DNA of 64,000 nt from Solobacterium moorei. Lineage in GTDB: Bacteria; Bacillota_I; Bacilli_A; Erysipelotrichales; Erysipelotrichaceae. Both the position numbers and the translations under genes were made by a program. The stretch's first letter is position 1; each line of letters begins with the position of its first letter. The notes below the pieces were generated by a model that was given only the letters and a program-made list of their open reading frames with translations, made no database searches and was not told where the DNA came from. The stretch lies in assembly GCF_036323475.1 (NCBI RefSeq), contig NZ_AP028934.1:186001-250000 (forward strand), written 5' to 3'. This document shows positions 8,851-17,430 of this stretch, piece by piece.

Positions 8851-8900
8851 ATACGCCATCTATAGGCCTATCTTCTTAATAAAAGTTGTGGATAACTTTT

Positions 8901-9260
8901 TTACAGTATCATCTTTCGTTCTACTTTCTGAATTGTCTTCCTCTGTATGATTGCCATGCCTTCAAGCAGCCAATGATACTGTTCGATACTAATGTTCTCT
9001 ATGTCTTCTGTCTTTCTGGGCCATTGGAATCTTCCTTCCTCCAATCGTTTATACAATAATAGGAATCCATCTGCCTCCCAAAGCAGTCCCTTCATACGAT
9101 TAGTCTTTCTTCCACAAAACAAGAATAACGTTCCTTCATCAAAAGGATCTAGGTAGAAATGGTTCTGAATGATCGAAGCCAACCCATCTATTCCATTTCT
9201 TAGATCTGTATATCCACATGCAATATAGATCTTCTTAAAACCACAATACTCTTTAAGCAT
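8901..9260 (-). CDS. tnpB: IS66 family accessory protein TnpB (Orf2)
   Basis: A 119-residue protein with the hallmark IS66 Orf2 sequence: YIACGYTDLRNGIDGLA near residue 12, LFLFCGRKTNRMKGLLWEADGFLLLYKRLEEGRFQWP in the middle. Its biochemical role in IS66 transposition is unresolved. Its start overlaps the 3' end of tnpA by eight bases, as usual in IS66. The transposase gene tnpC, which should follow downstream at lower coordinates, is absent; ftsH and a miniature element lie there instead. This element cannot move by itself. Confidence 0.9.
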   Translation of the reverse strand: MLKEYCGFKKIYIACGYTDLRNGIDGLASIIQNHFYLDPFDEGTLFLFCGRKTNRMKGLLWEADGFLLLYKRLEEGRFQWPRKTEDIENISIEQYHWLLEGMAIIQRKTIQKVERKMIL

Positions 9261-9606
9261 GGGATACCGCCCGAATGATCTTTAGTAATAGCTCATCTGA
9301 AATATCTTCACCGATCTCTATCTGATGATTGCCCAATTGAATGTGTGCAGAACCATGTCGAATAGGTTTCTTCAATTCTTGAAATGTGACATCTGATGAT
9401 GGCGGTAAAGTTGCAGGAAAGATATCCATATGATTACCGACTTCTTGCGCCAAGTGGTTACGCAACTTTCGGTGATAATACCAATATTGTTTTTCGTTGA
9501 TTCCATGTTCGTTACACCACTGTGGAACAGATTGACCACTTGTCTTACATTCCATAATGATCGATACCCATCGCTGTGCCTTTAGCTCTGCCGCTGTTAT
9601 TATCAT
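9253..9606 (-). CDS. tnpA: IS66 family accessory protein TnpA (Orf1), start abutted by ISL3
   Basis: A 117-residue IS66 Orf1 protein with an N-terminal helix-turn-helix-like region (AELKAQRWVSIIMECKTSGQSVPQWCNEHGINEKQYWYYHRKL) and a variable C-terminus. The ATG at 9606 lies inside the 8-bp target duplication of the adjacent ISL3 element. Its native ribosome binding site and promoter have therefore been replaced by ISL3 sequence, and expression is doubtful. The coding frame itself is intact. Confidence 0.85.
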   Translation of the reverse strand: MIITAAELKAQRWVSIIMECKTSGQSVPQWCNEHGINEKQYWYYHRKLRNHLAQEVGNHMDIFPATLPPSSDVTFQELKKPIRHGSAHIQLGNHQIEIGEDISDELLLKIIRAVSHA

Positions 9607-9611
9607 AAAAT

Positions 9612-11215
9612 AGCCATTTAAAATAGCGTGGGGTTTTCAAAAAACACGCAATAAAATCCCATGGGGATAGATTTTATAAAAGACAATTCCAAAGAGTGAT
9701 TCTCTACGGGATTGTCTTTTTGTCTGGAGGGTAACAATATATTTATTATTTTTTCTGTTTACGATTGTATGCTTGAATGTTTGATGTCAATGAGAAGCCA
9801 ATCCTGTAGTTTAGTGCATAAATTACACGTGCTCTGAATCTTTCGAAATTACTGAGACCATTTGATATCATAATAAATTCTCGCATCTTTTGATTAAGGC
9901 TCTCAGCGAGTGCATTAGACTGTTTTCTATCTTCTGTTGGTCTTTGAAATGAATTGCATATTTCTTCAAACCAATTTTCCAATAGATTAATGAACTCGCT
10001 ATAACATACTAGTCTAGATTCTTTAAAATACCTAATTAAATCTGTGAGTTCTTCAATACATTCTGGATAAGTAGAATTTCTATTAAAATATCTATAATCT
10101 TCCTTTAACCCATAGGCCTTTTTGAGTATCGGGTTGAGATTGAGAAGTGCGTCATATAGATCTCGATAGTTCATCTTCTGACGAAAGAAATGATTATATT
10201 TAGGTTCGTTATCCAGAAAGCAATCTGTTTCCAAGAGGTGGTGAAAGTGCTTGAGCAGATAGTAAGCAGGACTTTCTTTAGGAACCTGGTTCATTAAAGA
10301 TACACGTAATGTAGTAAAACCATCAGAAAGATGTTTGACTACATGGAAAGGATCGACGGATATCTTACAGTTTGGAAAGTATTTGAGAGAGACTTGTTTA
10401 TAAGGTTCCCACATATCTATGGTTACATATAAGACACGTTTTCTTTCTTCTAGAGGTATCTTCTCGAGATGTGCTGATAATGTTCGTTTTGAACGATCGG
10501 GTAATAATTCATTAAGAACGCGAGCATCATTATCTACAAAAGAACATAGATATGAACCACCATATTTGGCCATATTAGAATGAAGCTCATCAATTCCTAG
10601 ATTGATCGGTAGAGTTAACCTTGGGACTTGAATGAAACTGTCGGCATATAGTTGGACAGTAGTAACCGAGGTATTATACCTTTCGGCAATATCTTTATAG
10701 GATAGATGTAGATTTTGAAAGTCAGCAGCAATCTTATACAGTACAGCATAGGTTTGATGGAAATATTCAGGCCCAAAAGGATTTTCTTCACAAAATGTTT
10801 TAAAACAATCCTTACAAGTATAGCGTCTACGCTTCCAATGAATAGAAGAAGGTGTATCACCTAAAGGAAGGTGATTATAAGTTCTATGAATATAACCCTT
10901 AGAGACTGTAGGGCCACCACAGTAAGGACAGGTTGGGTGTTGGTTTACCAGTGTGATATATACAAAAAGACGGTCTTCCTTACATATCGCATCGATTTCT
11001 TGAATTGAATCTGATGTTAGATTTAAGGTTGACGTGATAAAATCATGAATAGCCATATAGGGCTACCTCCATTTCTATTTGATTCTCCAGACAAGAAGAT
11101 AATAGCATGGAGGTTTTATTATATTTTGGTCTCCCCACAAAAAATGAGCACGATGATTTTTCGCGCCCACAAAAGTTTATAGCCTATCCCCAACCCCATG
11201 AGATTTTAAAGTGCC
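9612..11215 (-). mobile_element. ISL3 family insertion sequence, copy A, with 8-bp target duplication
   Basis: 1,604 bp bounded by imperfect inverted repeats: the complement from 11215 reads GGCACTTTAAAATCTCATGG then GG; the other end from 9612 reads AGCCATTTAAAATAGCGTGG then GG. Both flanks carry CATAAAAT (9604-9611 and 11216-11223), a perfect 8-bp target duplication as expected for ISL3. It holds one transposase gene followed by a hairpin (9679-9719) with a T run on the minus strand. The target lay between the tnpA start codon of IS66 and the T tract of the glmS terminator. Confidence 0.93.
9746..11056 (-). CDS. ISL3 family transposase (copy A)
   Basis: A 436-residue DDE transposase of the ISL3 family. 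The N-terminus carries a zinc-ribbon pair (CPYCGG near 39 and CKDCFKTFCEENPFGPE near 80), followed by a helix-turn-helix region (LSYKDIAERYNTSVTTVQLY). The catalytic domain begins with NLGIDELHSNMA and continues through VTIDMWEPYKQ and DPFHVVKHLSDGF. The typical SNALAESLNQKMREFIMISNG block closes it. The frame is intact, so the element may be active. It is clearly diverged from the transposases at 15561, 17592 and 60440. Confidence 0.95.
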   Translation of the reverse strand: MAIHDFITSTLNLTSDSIQEIDAICKEDRLFVYITLVNQHPTCPYCGGPTVSKGYIHRTYNHLPLGDTPSSIHWKRRRYTCKDCFKTFCEENPFGPEYFHQTYAVLYKIAADFQNLHLSYKDIAERYNTSVTTVQLYADSFIQVPRLTLPINLGIDELHSNMAKYGGSYLCSFVDNDARVLNELLPDRSKRTLSAHLEKIPLEERKRVLYVTIDMWEPYKQVSLKYFPNCKISVDPFHVVKHLSDGFTTLRVSLMNQVPKESPAYYLLKHFHHLLETDCFLDNEPKYNHFFRQKMNYRDLYDALLNLNPILKKAYGLKEDYRYFNRNSTYPECIEELTDLIRYFKESRLVCYSEFINLLENWFEEICNSFQRPTEDRKQSNALAESLNQKMREFIMISNGLSNFERFRARVIYALNYRIGFSLTSNIQAYNRKQKK

Positions 11216-11220
11216 CATAA

Positions 11221-11250
11221 AATAATCACCCCCAAACCCTCACGATTATT
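11221..11250 (-). terminator. glmS terminator, T tract interrupted by ISL3 insertion
   Basis: AATAATC (11221-11227) pairs with GATTATT (11244-11250). On the minus strand the stem is followed by TTTTATG, which is exactly the duplicated ISL3 target site. The insertion therefore landed in the terminator tail but left a copy of it in place. Confidence 0.5.
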
Positions 11251-13069
11251 CAACGGTAACAGATTTCGCTAAATTTCTTGGCTTATCTATATCACAGCCT
11301 TTTTGTTTAGCAACATAGTACGCTAGTAGTTGTAATGGAATAATTGAAGTAATACCATTTAGAAGCGAAGATATTTCCGGTAACTGAATAACATGCGTTG
11401 AATCCATATTCGTTATTACTTGATTACTTAGAATAATAACTCCAGCACCACGAGAAATCGTTTCCTGTATATTTGATAATGTCTTTTCTAGAGTATTCTT
11501 GTCTGTTGCGATAGCTACTGCAACGCTTCCTTCTTCTATCAACGCAATAGGTCCATGTTTTAATTCCCCACCATAATATGCATCTGCATGAATGTATGAT
11601 ATTTCCTTTAACTTTAGTGCACCTTCTAACGCTGTGGGATAATCCATTTGTCTACCAATAAAGAAAGCATCTAACTTATCCTTAAACAACCTTGATAGTT
11701 CTTCTATATTTTCTTCTTCGATGAATTGTTTCTCTACAACTGAAGGTAATCGTTGAAGATCCCCAATGATCTGATGAGTATCCATCGCAATACAATTTAA
11801 TTTCTCACATAACTTCAATAACATCGTTATCATCAATACCACTTGGGTTGTATATGCTTTGGTTGAAGCTACCGCAATCTCCGGCCCAGCACATGTATAT
11901 AATGTAGTATTTGCATAACGAGTGATTGATGATCCGATTACATTAGTTATCGCAATTGTCGTTGCTTTCTTACCCTTAGCAAGCTTTAAAGCTGCTAATG
12001 TATCCGCTGTTTCTCCAGATTGAGATATAAAGATACATAGCGTATTCTCATCAACTTTAGGATTTCCATATCTAAATTCACTAGCTGGAATGACGATAGA
12101 AGTCACATCAAACATTGCATTGAATATATAGCTTACATATAGTCCGGCATGAAATGCAGTACCACACGCAACAAAGTAAACTCTTTCTAGATGATCCCAT
12201 CGAATATTAAGCTCATCAATTTCAGACATCAAAATATGATCATTTTTATCAAAGCGATTCCGAAGAGTCTCTTTAATCACTTGTGGTTGTTCATGAATCT
12301 CCTTCATCATAAAGGAGTCATATCCTCCCTTTTGGGCAGCTTCTGCACCGTAATTAATATGCAACCAATTCTGATCGATTTCTTTCCCTTGATAGTCAAA
12401 TAATGTGATGGTATTCCCATTTAACTTGGCGATTTGACCGTCTTCCAACATTAATACATCTTTCGTGTAAGTTAATAACGCTGTTGCATCTGATGCACAG
12501 AATGTGTTTCCTTTTGTCTTTCCAATTACCATCGGACTCTCTTTTTTTGCCACAAGTAGCACATTAGGTTCATATTTTGATACTGCGCATACTGCGTAAC
12601 TACCTTCTAAATCATGTATCGTAGCAAAGAAGGCGTGTTCAAAATTATGACTCTTTTGATAATATTCATCTAACTTCAAAGCTATTACTTCACTGTCCGT
12701 ATCAGATTGAAAATGATAGCCTTTAGTTTTTAGCTCATCTTTAAGAGTTGCGAAATTTTCGATGATACCATTATGTACGATTGATATTGTATTATCATCA
12801 TTATTATGAGGATGTGCATTCAATTGGTTAGGAATCCCATGCGTCGCCCATCTTGTATGACCAATTCCTGTAGTTTGGATACATGTATCCTTTTGAATGA
12901 GAGCTTCAAGTTCAGATAATCTACCTTTTGCTTTATATGTCGTTATCTTATCTTGATCAACTAATGCAATGCCTGAGCTGTCATATCCTCGATACTCCAG
13001 CTTCTCTAAACCCTGCATTAAAAATGACAAAGCTGAATCTTTGCCTGTAAAACCTGTAATTCCACACAT
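11246..13069 (-). CDS. glmS: Glutamine-fructose-6-phosphate aminotransferase (isomerizing)
   Basis: A 607-residue enzyme making glucosamine-6-phosphate from fructose-6-phosphate and glutamine, the entry to UDP-GlcNAc and cell-wall synthesis. The ATG at 13069 gives MCGITGF, whose Cys2 becomes the N-terminal nucleophile of the class II glutaminase domain. HTRWATHG and the glutaminase core follow to about residue 215. Two SIS sugar-isomerase domains follow (SQSGETADTL near 355; ASTKAYTTQ near 405), ending in the conserved DKPRNLAKSVTVE. GGAGGAAAG precedes the start. A glmS ribozyme lies just upstream, so product feedback is expected. Confidence 0.97.
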   Translation of the reverse strand: MCGITGFTGKDSALSFLMQGLEKLEYRGYDSSGIALVDQDKITTYKAKGRLSELEALIQKDTCIQTTGIGHTRWATHGIPNQLNAHPHNNDDNTISIVHNGIIENFATLKDELKTKGYHFQSDTDSEVIALKLDEYYQKSHNFEHAFFATIHDLEGSYAVCAVSKYEPNVLLVAKKESPMVIGKTKGNTFCASDATALLTYTKDVLMLEDGQIAKLNGNTITLFDYQGKEIDQNWLHINYGAEAAQKGGYDSFMMKEIHEQPQVIKETLRNRFDKNDHILMSEIDELNIRWDHLERVYFVACGTAFHAGLYVSYIFNAMFDVTSIVIPASEFRYGNPKVDENTLCIFISQSGETADTLAALKLAKGKKATTIAITNVIGSSITRYANTTLYTCAGPEIAVASTKAYTTQVVLMITMLLKLCEKLNCIAMDTHQIIGDLQRLPSVVEKQFIEEENIEELSRLFKDKLDAFFIGRQMDYPTALEGALKLKEISYIHADAYYGGELKHGPIALIEEGSVAVAIATDKNTLEKTLSNIQETISRGAGVIILSNQVITNMDSTHVIQLPEISSLLNGITSIIPLQLLAYYVAKQKGCDIDKPRNLAKSVTVE

Positions 13070-13084
13070 GATTCTTTCCTCCAC

Positions 13085-13236
13085 TATGAAAAGTTGTCAT
13101 GAAGGATACCGAGTGTCTCTGTTCAATTGTCACCAATTGTTTTTACCCACTGCTTAGGTAGTATCTTACCTCCATACCATCCGCCGAACCTTTCGATAAG
13201 TATGGTCCTCGTCGACTTCATAGAAGTTCAGGCGCT
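13085..13236 (-). ncRNA. glmS ribozyme: glmS ribozyme-riboswitch
   Basis: Read on the minus strand, the leader begins A|GCGCCTGAACTTC at 13236/13235, the conserved self-cleavage site. It continues with GTCGACGAGG, then TTATCGAAAGGTTCGGCGGA (the conserved core with the pseudoknot segments), and ends in long pairings such as ACAATTGGTGACAATTGA. These segments match the glmS ribozyme class in order and spacing. The class binds glucosamine-6-phosphate as a cofactor and cleaves its own mRNA, exposing it to decay when the product is abundant. The ribozyme ends about 15 bases before the glmS start codon. The 3' limit is approximate. Confidence 0.95.
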
Positions 13237-13360
13237 ATATTCATTCCGACAACATGACATTGTTATTTTACTTCATTTTATCTAGAAAAGAAAATATTTT
13301 ATCCCACATTATCATCTGCCCCAAGTGAAAAGTTAAATTCCACTTCTAAAGTTGGGTATT

Positions 13361-15264
13361 CCCGTGTTTAGAAGTTAGCACCATTAATCTTTAGGAGCAC
13401 ATTTTTAATAAAGTAATTCAAGTCCAGTATTGATGGGCTTTTCTTATTGTTCAAAAACTTGACAAATTCATTTTTATCTATTCCTTTTAATGGTGTAATG
13501 GTGTATTATATAGGAGGGTGTTTTATGGCTTATTTCCTTAAGGTTGCTAAACAACAAAACAATACGTATCTCGCTGTTTATGAATCTTTTTATTCTCCTG
13601 CTACCAAAGGTACCAAACATCGTTGTATCAGGTCTCTTGGTTCTGTTTCTAAACTGAAAGCTGCCGGTATTGATGATCCTGTTGCTTTCTACAAAGATGA
13701 AGTAGAAAAAATGAATCTGTATAACAAGCAAGATAAGATCAAGAAAATTACTTCCGTTTCTCCAAGAAGATATCTTGGCTATTTCCCTTTGAAATCCATT
13801 CTTGAAGATCTTGATATCAAGAAGTTTATTGATCTGTATAAATTCACTACCGATTTTGAATTTGAACTTTATGAAGTTCTTTCTCTTCTTGTATATGCTC
13901 GTTGTGTTTCTCCCTGCAGTAAATACAAAACATATTATGAAATCCTTCCTCAGCTTCATATTCCTTATGCATTCAACTACGATCAACTATTGAGTGCCCT
14001 GGCATTTTATGGAAATGACTATGAGAAAATTGTTGAACTGTTCACTTCGAGAGTCAAAGACAAATATTCCATAGATACTGCTATCACCTATTTTGACTGT
14101 ACAAACTTCTATTTTGAAATTGACAGAGAAGATGACTTCAGAAGAAAGGGTCCAAGCAAAGAAAACAGGAAAGCTCCTGTCATTGGGCTGGGCTTACTGC
14201 TGGATGCGAATCAAATTCCTGTTGGTATGAAGCTGTATCCTGGAAATGAATCAGAAAAGCCTGTATTGAAAGATGTACTGAAAGACTTGAAGGAAAGACA
14301 TGAAGTACACGGAAAAACGATACGGGTAGCGGACAAGGGACTGAACTGTTCAGAGAATATACTTTCAGCTTTGGCAAACGGCGATGGATATCTCTTTTCC
14401 AAATCAGTCAAGCAGCTGCCTGAAACAGAAAAGGTATGGGTTCTACTACCTAATGACTACAAAGCAATCAAGGACAGAAATGGCAAGATCATTTATTACT
14501 GTAAAGAATGTATCGATGAATTTCCATACACATATACAGATGAAAGCGGAAAAAAGAAAAAAGTAAACATCAAAGAAAAAAGAGTCGTCACATACAATCC
14601 GACACTGGCAAGAAAACACAAATATGAAATAAATAAGCTTGTAGAAAAAGCCAAAGGTCTGTCCGTATCACTTGCAAAGAAAAATGAATATGGGGAAAGC
14701 GCAAAATATGTCACTTTCAGATCTACTTCAAACGGAGAAGAAACAGAAGATAAAGTAAAGGCCATCATCAATCAGGAAACGATAGATAATGACTTGAAGT
14801 TGGCCGGATACAATATGCTTGTCACATCTGAAACAAAGGTGGATGCCAGACAGATATATGAAACATACCACAACCTGTGGAGGATAGAAGAATCATTCAG
14901 AATCATGAAATCAGATCTAGATGCAAGACCTGTTTATTTACAGCTTGAGAATACGATCAAGGGACATTTCTTAATATGTTATCTTACTGTACTGCTGCAG
15001 AGAATATTTCAATTCAAAGTCTTGGAAAACAAATATTCTTCTTCAGAACTGAATGAATTCTACAAAGGATTCCAGTTCGTTGAAGGAGAAGACAGTTATA
15101 CAAACATATCCATAGGAACCAACTTCATTACCGAATTATCAGACATGACAGGATTACCTTTAGACAATTATTTTTTATCTCCAACAAAACTAAAAAAGGT
15201 GTTGAACTATAGATTCTAATCTGTAGTTTTACACCATTTTTTAATGTTTAACTCTAAAGTCAGG
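13361..15264 (+). mobile_element. IS1634-type insertion sequence, ends approximate
   Basis: One transposase gene flanked by related ends: from 13361 CCCGTGTTTAGAAGTTAGC, and from 15264 on the complement CCTGACTTTAGAGTTAAAC. A second, oppositely oriented copy of the same end motif (ACTTCTAAAGTTGGG) adjoins at 13342-13356, so the left boundary may be composite. No target duplication could be recognised. The element sits in the upstream region of glmS, about 125 bp before the ribozyme, oriented away from it. Confidence 0.6.
13525..15219 (+). CDS. IS1634 family transposase
   Basis: A 564-residue DDE transposase of the IS4-related IS1634 type. The ATG at 13525 is preceded by GGAGGG; the longer frame to 13447 lacks a start signal. 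Recognisable segments: TYFDCTNFYFE near residue 192 (first catalytic Asp), VIGLGLLLDANQIPVGMKLYPGNESE near 225, VADKGLNCSENIL near 273 (second Asp), and the Y-(2)-R-(3)-E-(6)-K signature in NLWRIEESFRIMKSDL near 455. The frame is intact and of normal length. No companion gene is present. Confidence 0.92.
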   Translation: MAYFLKVAKQQNNTYLAVYESFYSPATKGTKHRCIRSLGSVSKLKAAGIDDPVAFYKDEVEKMNLYNKQDKIKKITSVSPRRYLGYFPLKSILEDLDIKKFIDLYKFTTDFEFELYEVLSLLVYARCVSPCSKYKTYYEILPQLHIPYAFNYDQLLSALAFYGNDYEKIVELFTSRVKDKYSIDTAITYFDCTNFYFEIDREDDFRRKGPSKENRKAPVIGLGLLLDANQIPVGMKLYPGNESEKPVLKDVLKDLKERHEVHGKTIRVADKGLNCSENILSALANGDGYLFSKSVKQLPETEKVWVLLPNDYKAIKDRNGKIIYYCKECIDEFPYTYTDESGKKKKVNIKEKRVVTYNPTLARKHKYEINKLVEKAKGLSVSLAKKNEYGESAKYVTFRSTSNGEETEDKVKAIINQETIDNDLKLAGYNMLVTSETKVDARQIYETYHNLWRIEESFRIMKSDLDARPVYLQLENTIKGHFLICYLTVLLQRIFQFKVLENKYSSSELNEFYKGFQFVEGEDSYTNISIGTNFITELSDMTGLPLDNYFLSPTKLKKVLNYRF

Positions 15265-15377
15265 TTTCATTCTTAGCAACAGTATAAACCTAATCTAGCA
15301 AAATGGGAGATATAATTTCTCTTGTTTTAATAATGCACAAAACGAAAAAGAAGAAATCACTAAAGATTAGAAATTTC

Positions 15378-17064
15378 GGCACTATAAAATCACTCGGGGT
15401 CGGGGCGACCCTGTACAATCGCTCGGTGTCAAATTTTGGCCTCTTTTTTACAACTCGGGGATACCCTATAAAATCTCACGGGGTATACTATTCATAATAA
15501 AAACTCCTATGCTAAAATTCAGTCTTGCAAGTGATTGAAATGAAACATAGGAGGCGCCATATGGCTATAAATGATTTTATCATATCCACACTTAATGTTA
15601 GTGATGATATGATTTTTTCGATTGATACAAATAAATCATCTGACAAATTACACATCTTAATAAAACTGAATGATACTCACCCTACCTGTCCCTGTTGTGG
15701 AGGTCATACAAAAATAAAGGACTATTCTTCGTACAGCTATAATCACCTTGACGTTGCAGGTATACCATCCATCATTGATTGGACAAGAAGACGCTATGTC
15801 TGTAAAGAATGTGGGAAGTCCTTCTCTGAGCCAAGTCCATTTGGCCCAGAGAACTTCCACCAGTCATACGCAGTACTCAATGCGATTGCCTTAGATCTAC
15901 ATAACGTTCGTATGACATACAAGGATATTGCACTCAAATACCATGTATCCAACACGATTATACAAGTATATGCCGATAGTTTCATCCGTGCACCTAGATT
16001 AACACTTCCTGAGAACCTTGGTATCGATGAGATATCTTCTTCCATGGCGAAATATGGTGGTTCATACTTTTGTGTATTCGTAGATAACAATCACAGGACA
16101 TTAAACGAGATACTGCCAAATCGTTCAAAAGTAACCACTTTGAAATGATCCCACAATCGGAGAGAGACAAAGTAAAGTACGTTACGATTGATATGTGGGA
16201 ACCTTATAGAGATATGTGTAAAAAGTACCTAAGACATTGCGAAATAGCAGTAGACCCTTTCCATGTCATCAAACACCTTACGGAGTGCTTTACACGCATA
16301 CGTGTAGAAATCATGAAACAGTGTGTCTATGATAGTCCCAGTTACTATTTGTTGAAGACCTGGCATAAGTTATTGGAATCTGATTCATTCGTCCTCGATA
16401 ACGAGCCAAGATACAACTCGAAATTTCGCCAGAAGATGAATTACAGGGATCTTTTCAACATGTTGTTGGAGATAAGTCCTAATCTAAAGCTTGCGTATGA
16501 ATTAAAGGAACTATATAGAGACTTCAATAAACGCTGCTCATTTGAAGAAGCTGGTGCACAACTTGATTATCTGATTGAACTATTTGAACACTCTGACTTA
16601 GACTGTTATAAGGAATTCATATCTTTACTAAAACACTGGAAACCAGAAATCATCAACAGTTTCAGAAGACCGTATAACGATAGACGACAATCTAACGCAC
16701 TGGCTGAAAATATCAATCAGAAACTTCGATTACTGATCGAGGTGTCCAATGGATATACAAACCTAGAACGCTTTCATGCACGTGCACTGTACTGCCTTAA
16801 CGACAAACTATTCTATTGCTTGACAACATGTCTATATTCCAGAAAACGAGAGCACAAAAAACGTGGCACATATACCAAACATCTCTCTGATACACTAACT
16901 AACGACTAATAAACTGATACTATCAATCACTCGCACACACAAAAAGGATGACTACATCAGAATGCCACTACTAGCACTCTATAGTCATCCTTCTTTACTA
17001 TCCCAAACCCATTACTGATTTTAGAGGAGAGTTTAATAAAACCCCCGACCGATTTTACTTAAGC
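15378..17064 (+). mobile_element. ISL3 family insertion sequence, copy B, with 8-bp target duplication
   Basis: 1,687 bp flanked by a perfect duplication of GAAATTTC (15370-15377 and 17065-17072). The left end is GGCACTATAAAATCACTCGG then GG; the right end on the complement is GCTTAAGTAAAATCGGTCGG then GGG. The left end carries internal repeats of the same motif (near 15413, 15452 and 15469). A strong hairpin at 16945-16993 (GGATGACTA...TAGTCATCC) follows the transposase. The transposase gene is broken. A shorter deletion derivative of the same element lies at 26309-26878. Confidence 0.92.
15561..16909 (+). pseudogene. ISL3 transposase, inactivated by a small deletion (copy B)
   Basis: The first part (15561-16148) encodes an ISL3 N-terminus with zinc-ribbon CPCCGG and CKECGKSF and the start of the catalytic domain (NLGIDEISSSMA). 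It ends in LPNRSKVTTLK followed by a stop. The remainder continues in another frame (from about 16131, HFEMIPQSERDK, to 16909) with VTIDMWEPYRD, DPFHVIKHLTECF and SNALAENINQKLR. Compared with copies A and C, five bases stand where about fifteen are expected, so roughly ten bases were lost after RSK. ATG at 15561 follows GGAGGCGCC. Outside this lesion the gene looks complete. Confidence 0.9.
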
Positions 17065-17092
17065 GAAATTTCTTCTTGACTTAAGTTATCAA

Positions 17093-17216
17093 GCTTTTAT
17101 GCCTTATACACCATCTATGGGCCTATCTTCTTAATAAAACTTGTGGATAACTTTTTTACAGTATCATCTTTCTTCCATAAAACAAGAATAACGTTCCTTC
17201 ATCAGAAAGGTCTAGG
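17093..17216 (-). mobile_element. Internally deleted IS66 remnant
   Basis: The stretch GCCTTATACACCATCTATGG...ACTTTTTTACAGTATCATC matches 8846-8930 almost base for base. At TCTTTC it jumps to sequence equal to 9104-9155 (CCATAAAACAAGAATAACG, then TTCCTTCATC). It is thus a second IS66 copy with about 170 bp removed within the tnpB 3' region, at a TCTTTC microhomology present on both sides. Nothing in it can be translated usefully. Confidence 0.75.
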
Positions 17217-17271
17217 GGGATTATGACATGACTTATGATTGATATACAGGTACTACCTATTTAGTGTTTAC

Positions 17272-17380
17272 GGTAGAAACCGTAGACAAGAGACATTACA
17301 CTCATCTACTATTTCTACCTTTTTACCCCATGTGATTTTAAAGCAGTTTTTTCTAAAACCCCAAGTTATTTTACATTACG
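17272..17380 (+). mobile_element. Orphan right end of an ISL3 copy-C-type element
   Basis: GGTAGAAACCGTAGACAAGAG...ATTTCTACC followed by TTTTACCCCATGTGATTTTA and CCCCAAGTTATTTTACATTA repeats the right end of the intact copy at 18957-19066 with scattered differences. It lies in the same orientation, 50 bp upstream of the left end of that copy. The differences show that it is older. It retains the hairpin and the terminal repeat but no coding sequence. Confidence 0.75.
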
Positions 17381-17430
17381 ACAAAAACCATACACTTGCG
17401 CACATGGTTCATGATGGGCAAAGAAAGATG

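Noticed and set aside
15303-15497. Open frame of 64 codons before ISL3 copy B
   Set aside because: It runs across the left end of the insertion sequence and its target duplication, has no ribosome binding site and a repetitive composition.
16945-16993. CRISPR-like or integrase-site hairpin
   Set aside because: A single palindrome repeated only inside ISL3-type elements (also 26382-26429). It is the transposase-end hairpin. No spaced direct repeats of CRISPR type were seen anywhere in the window.
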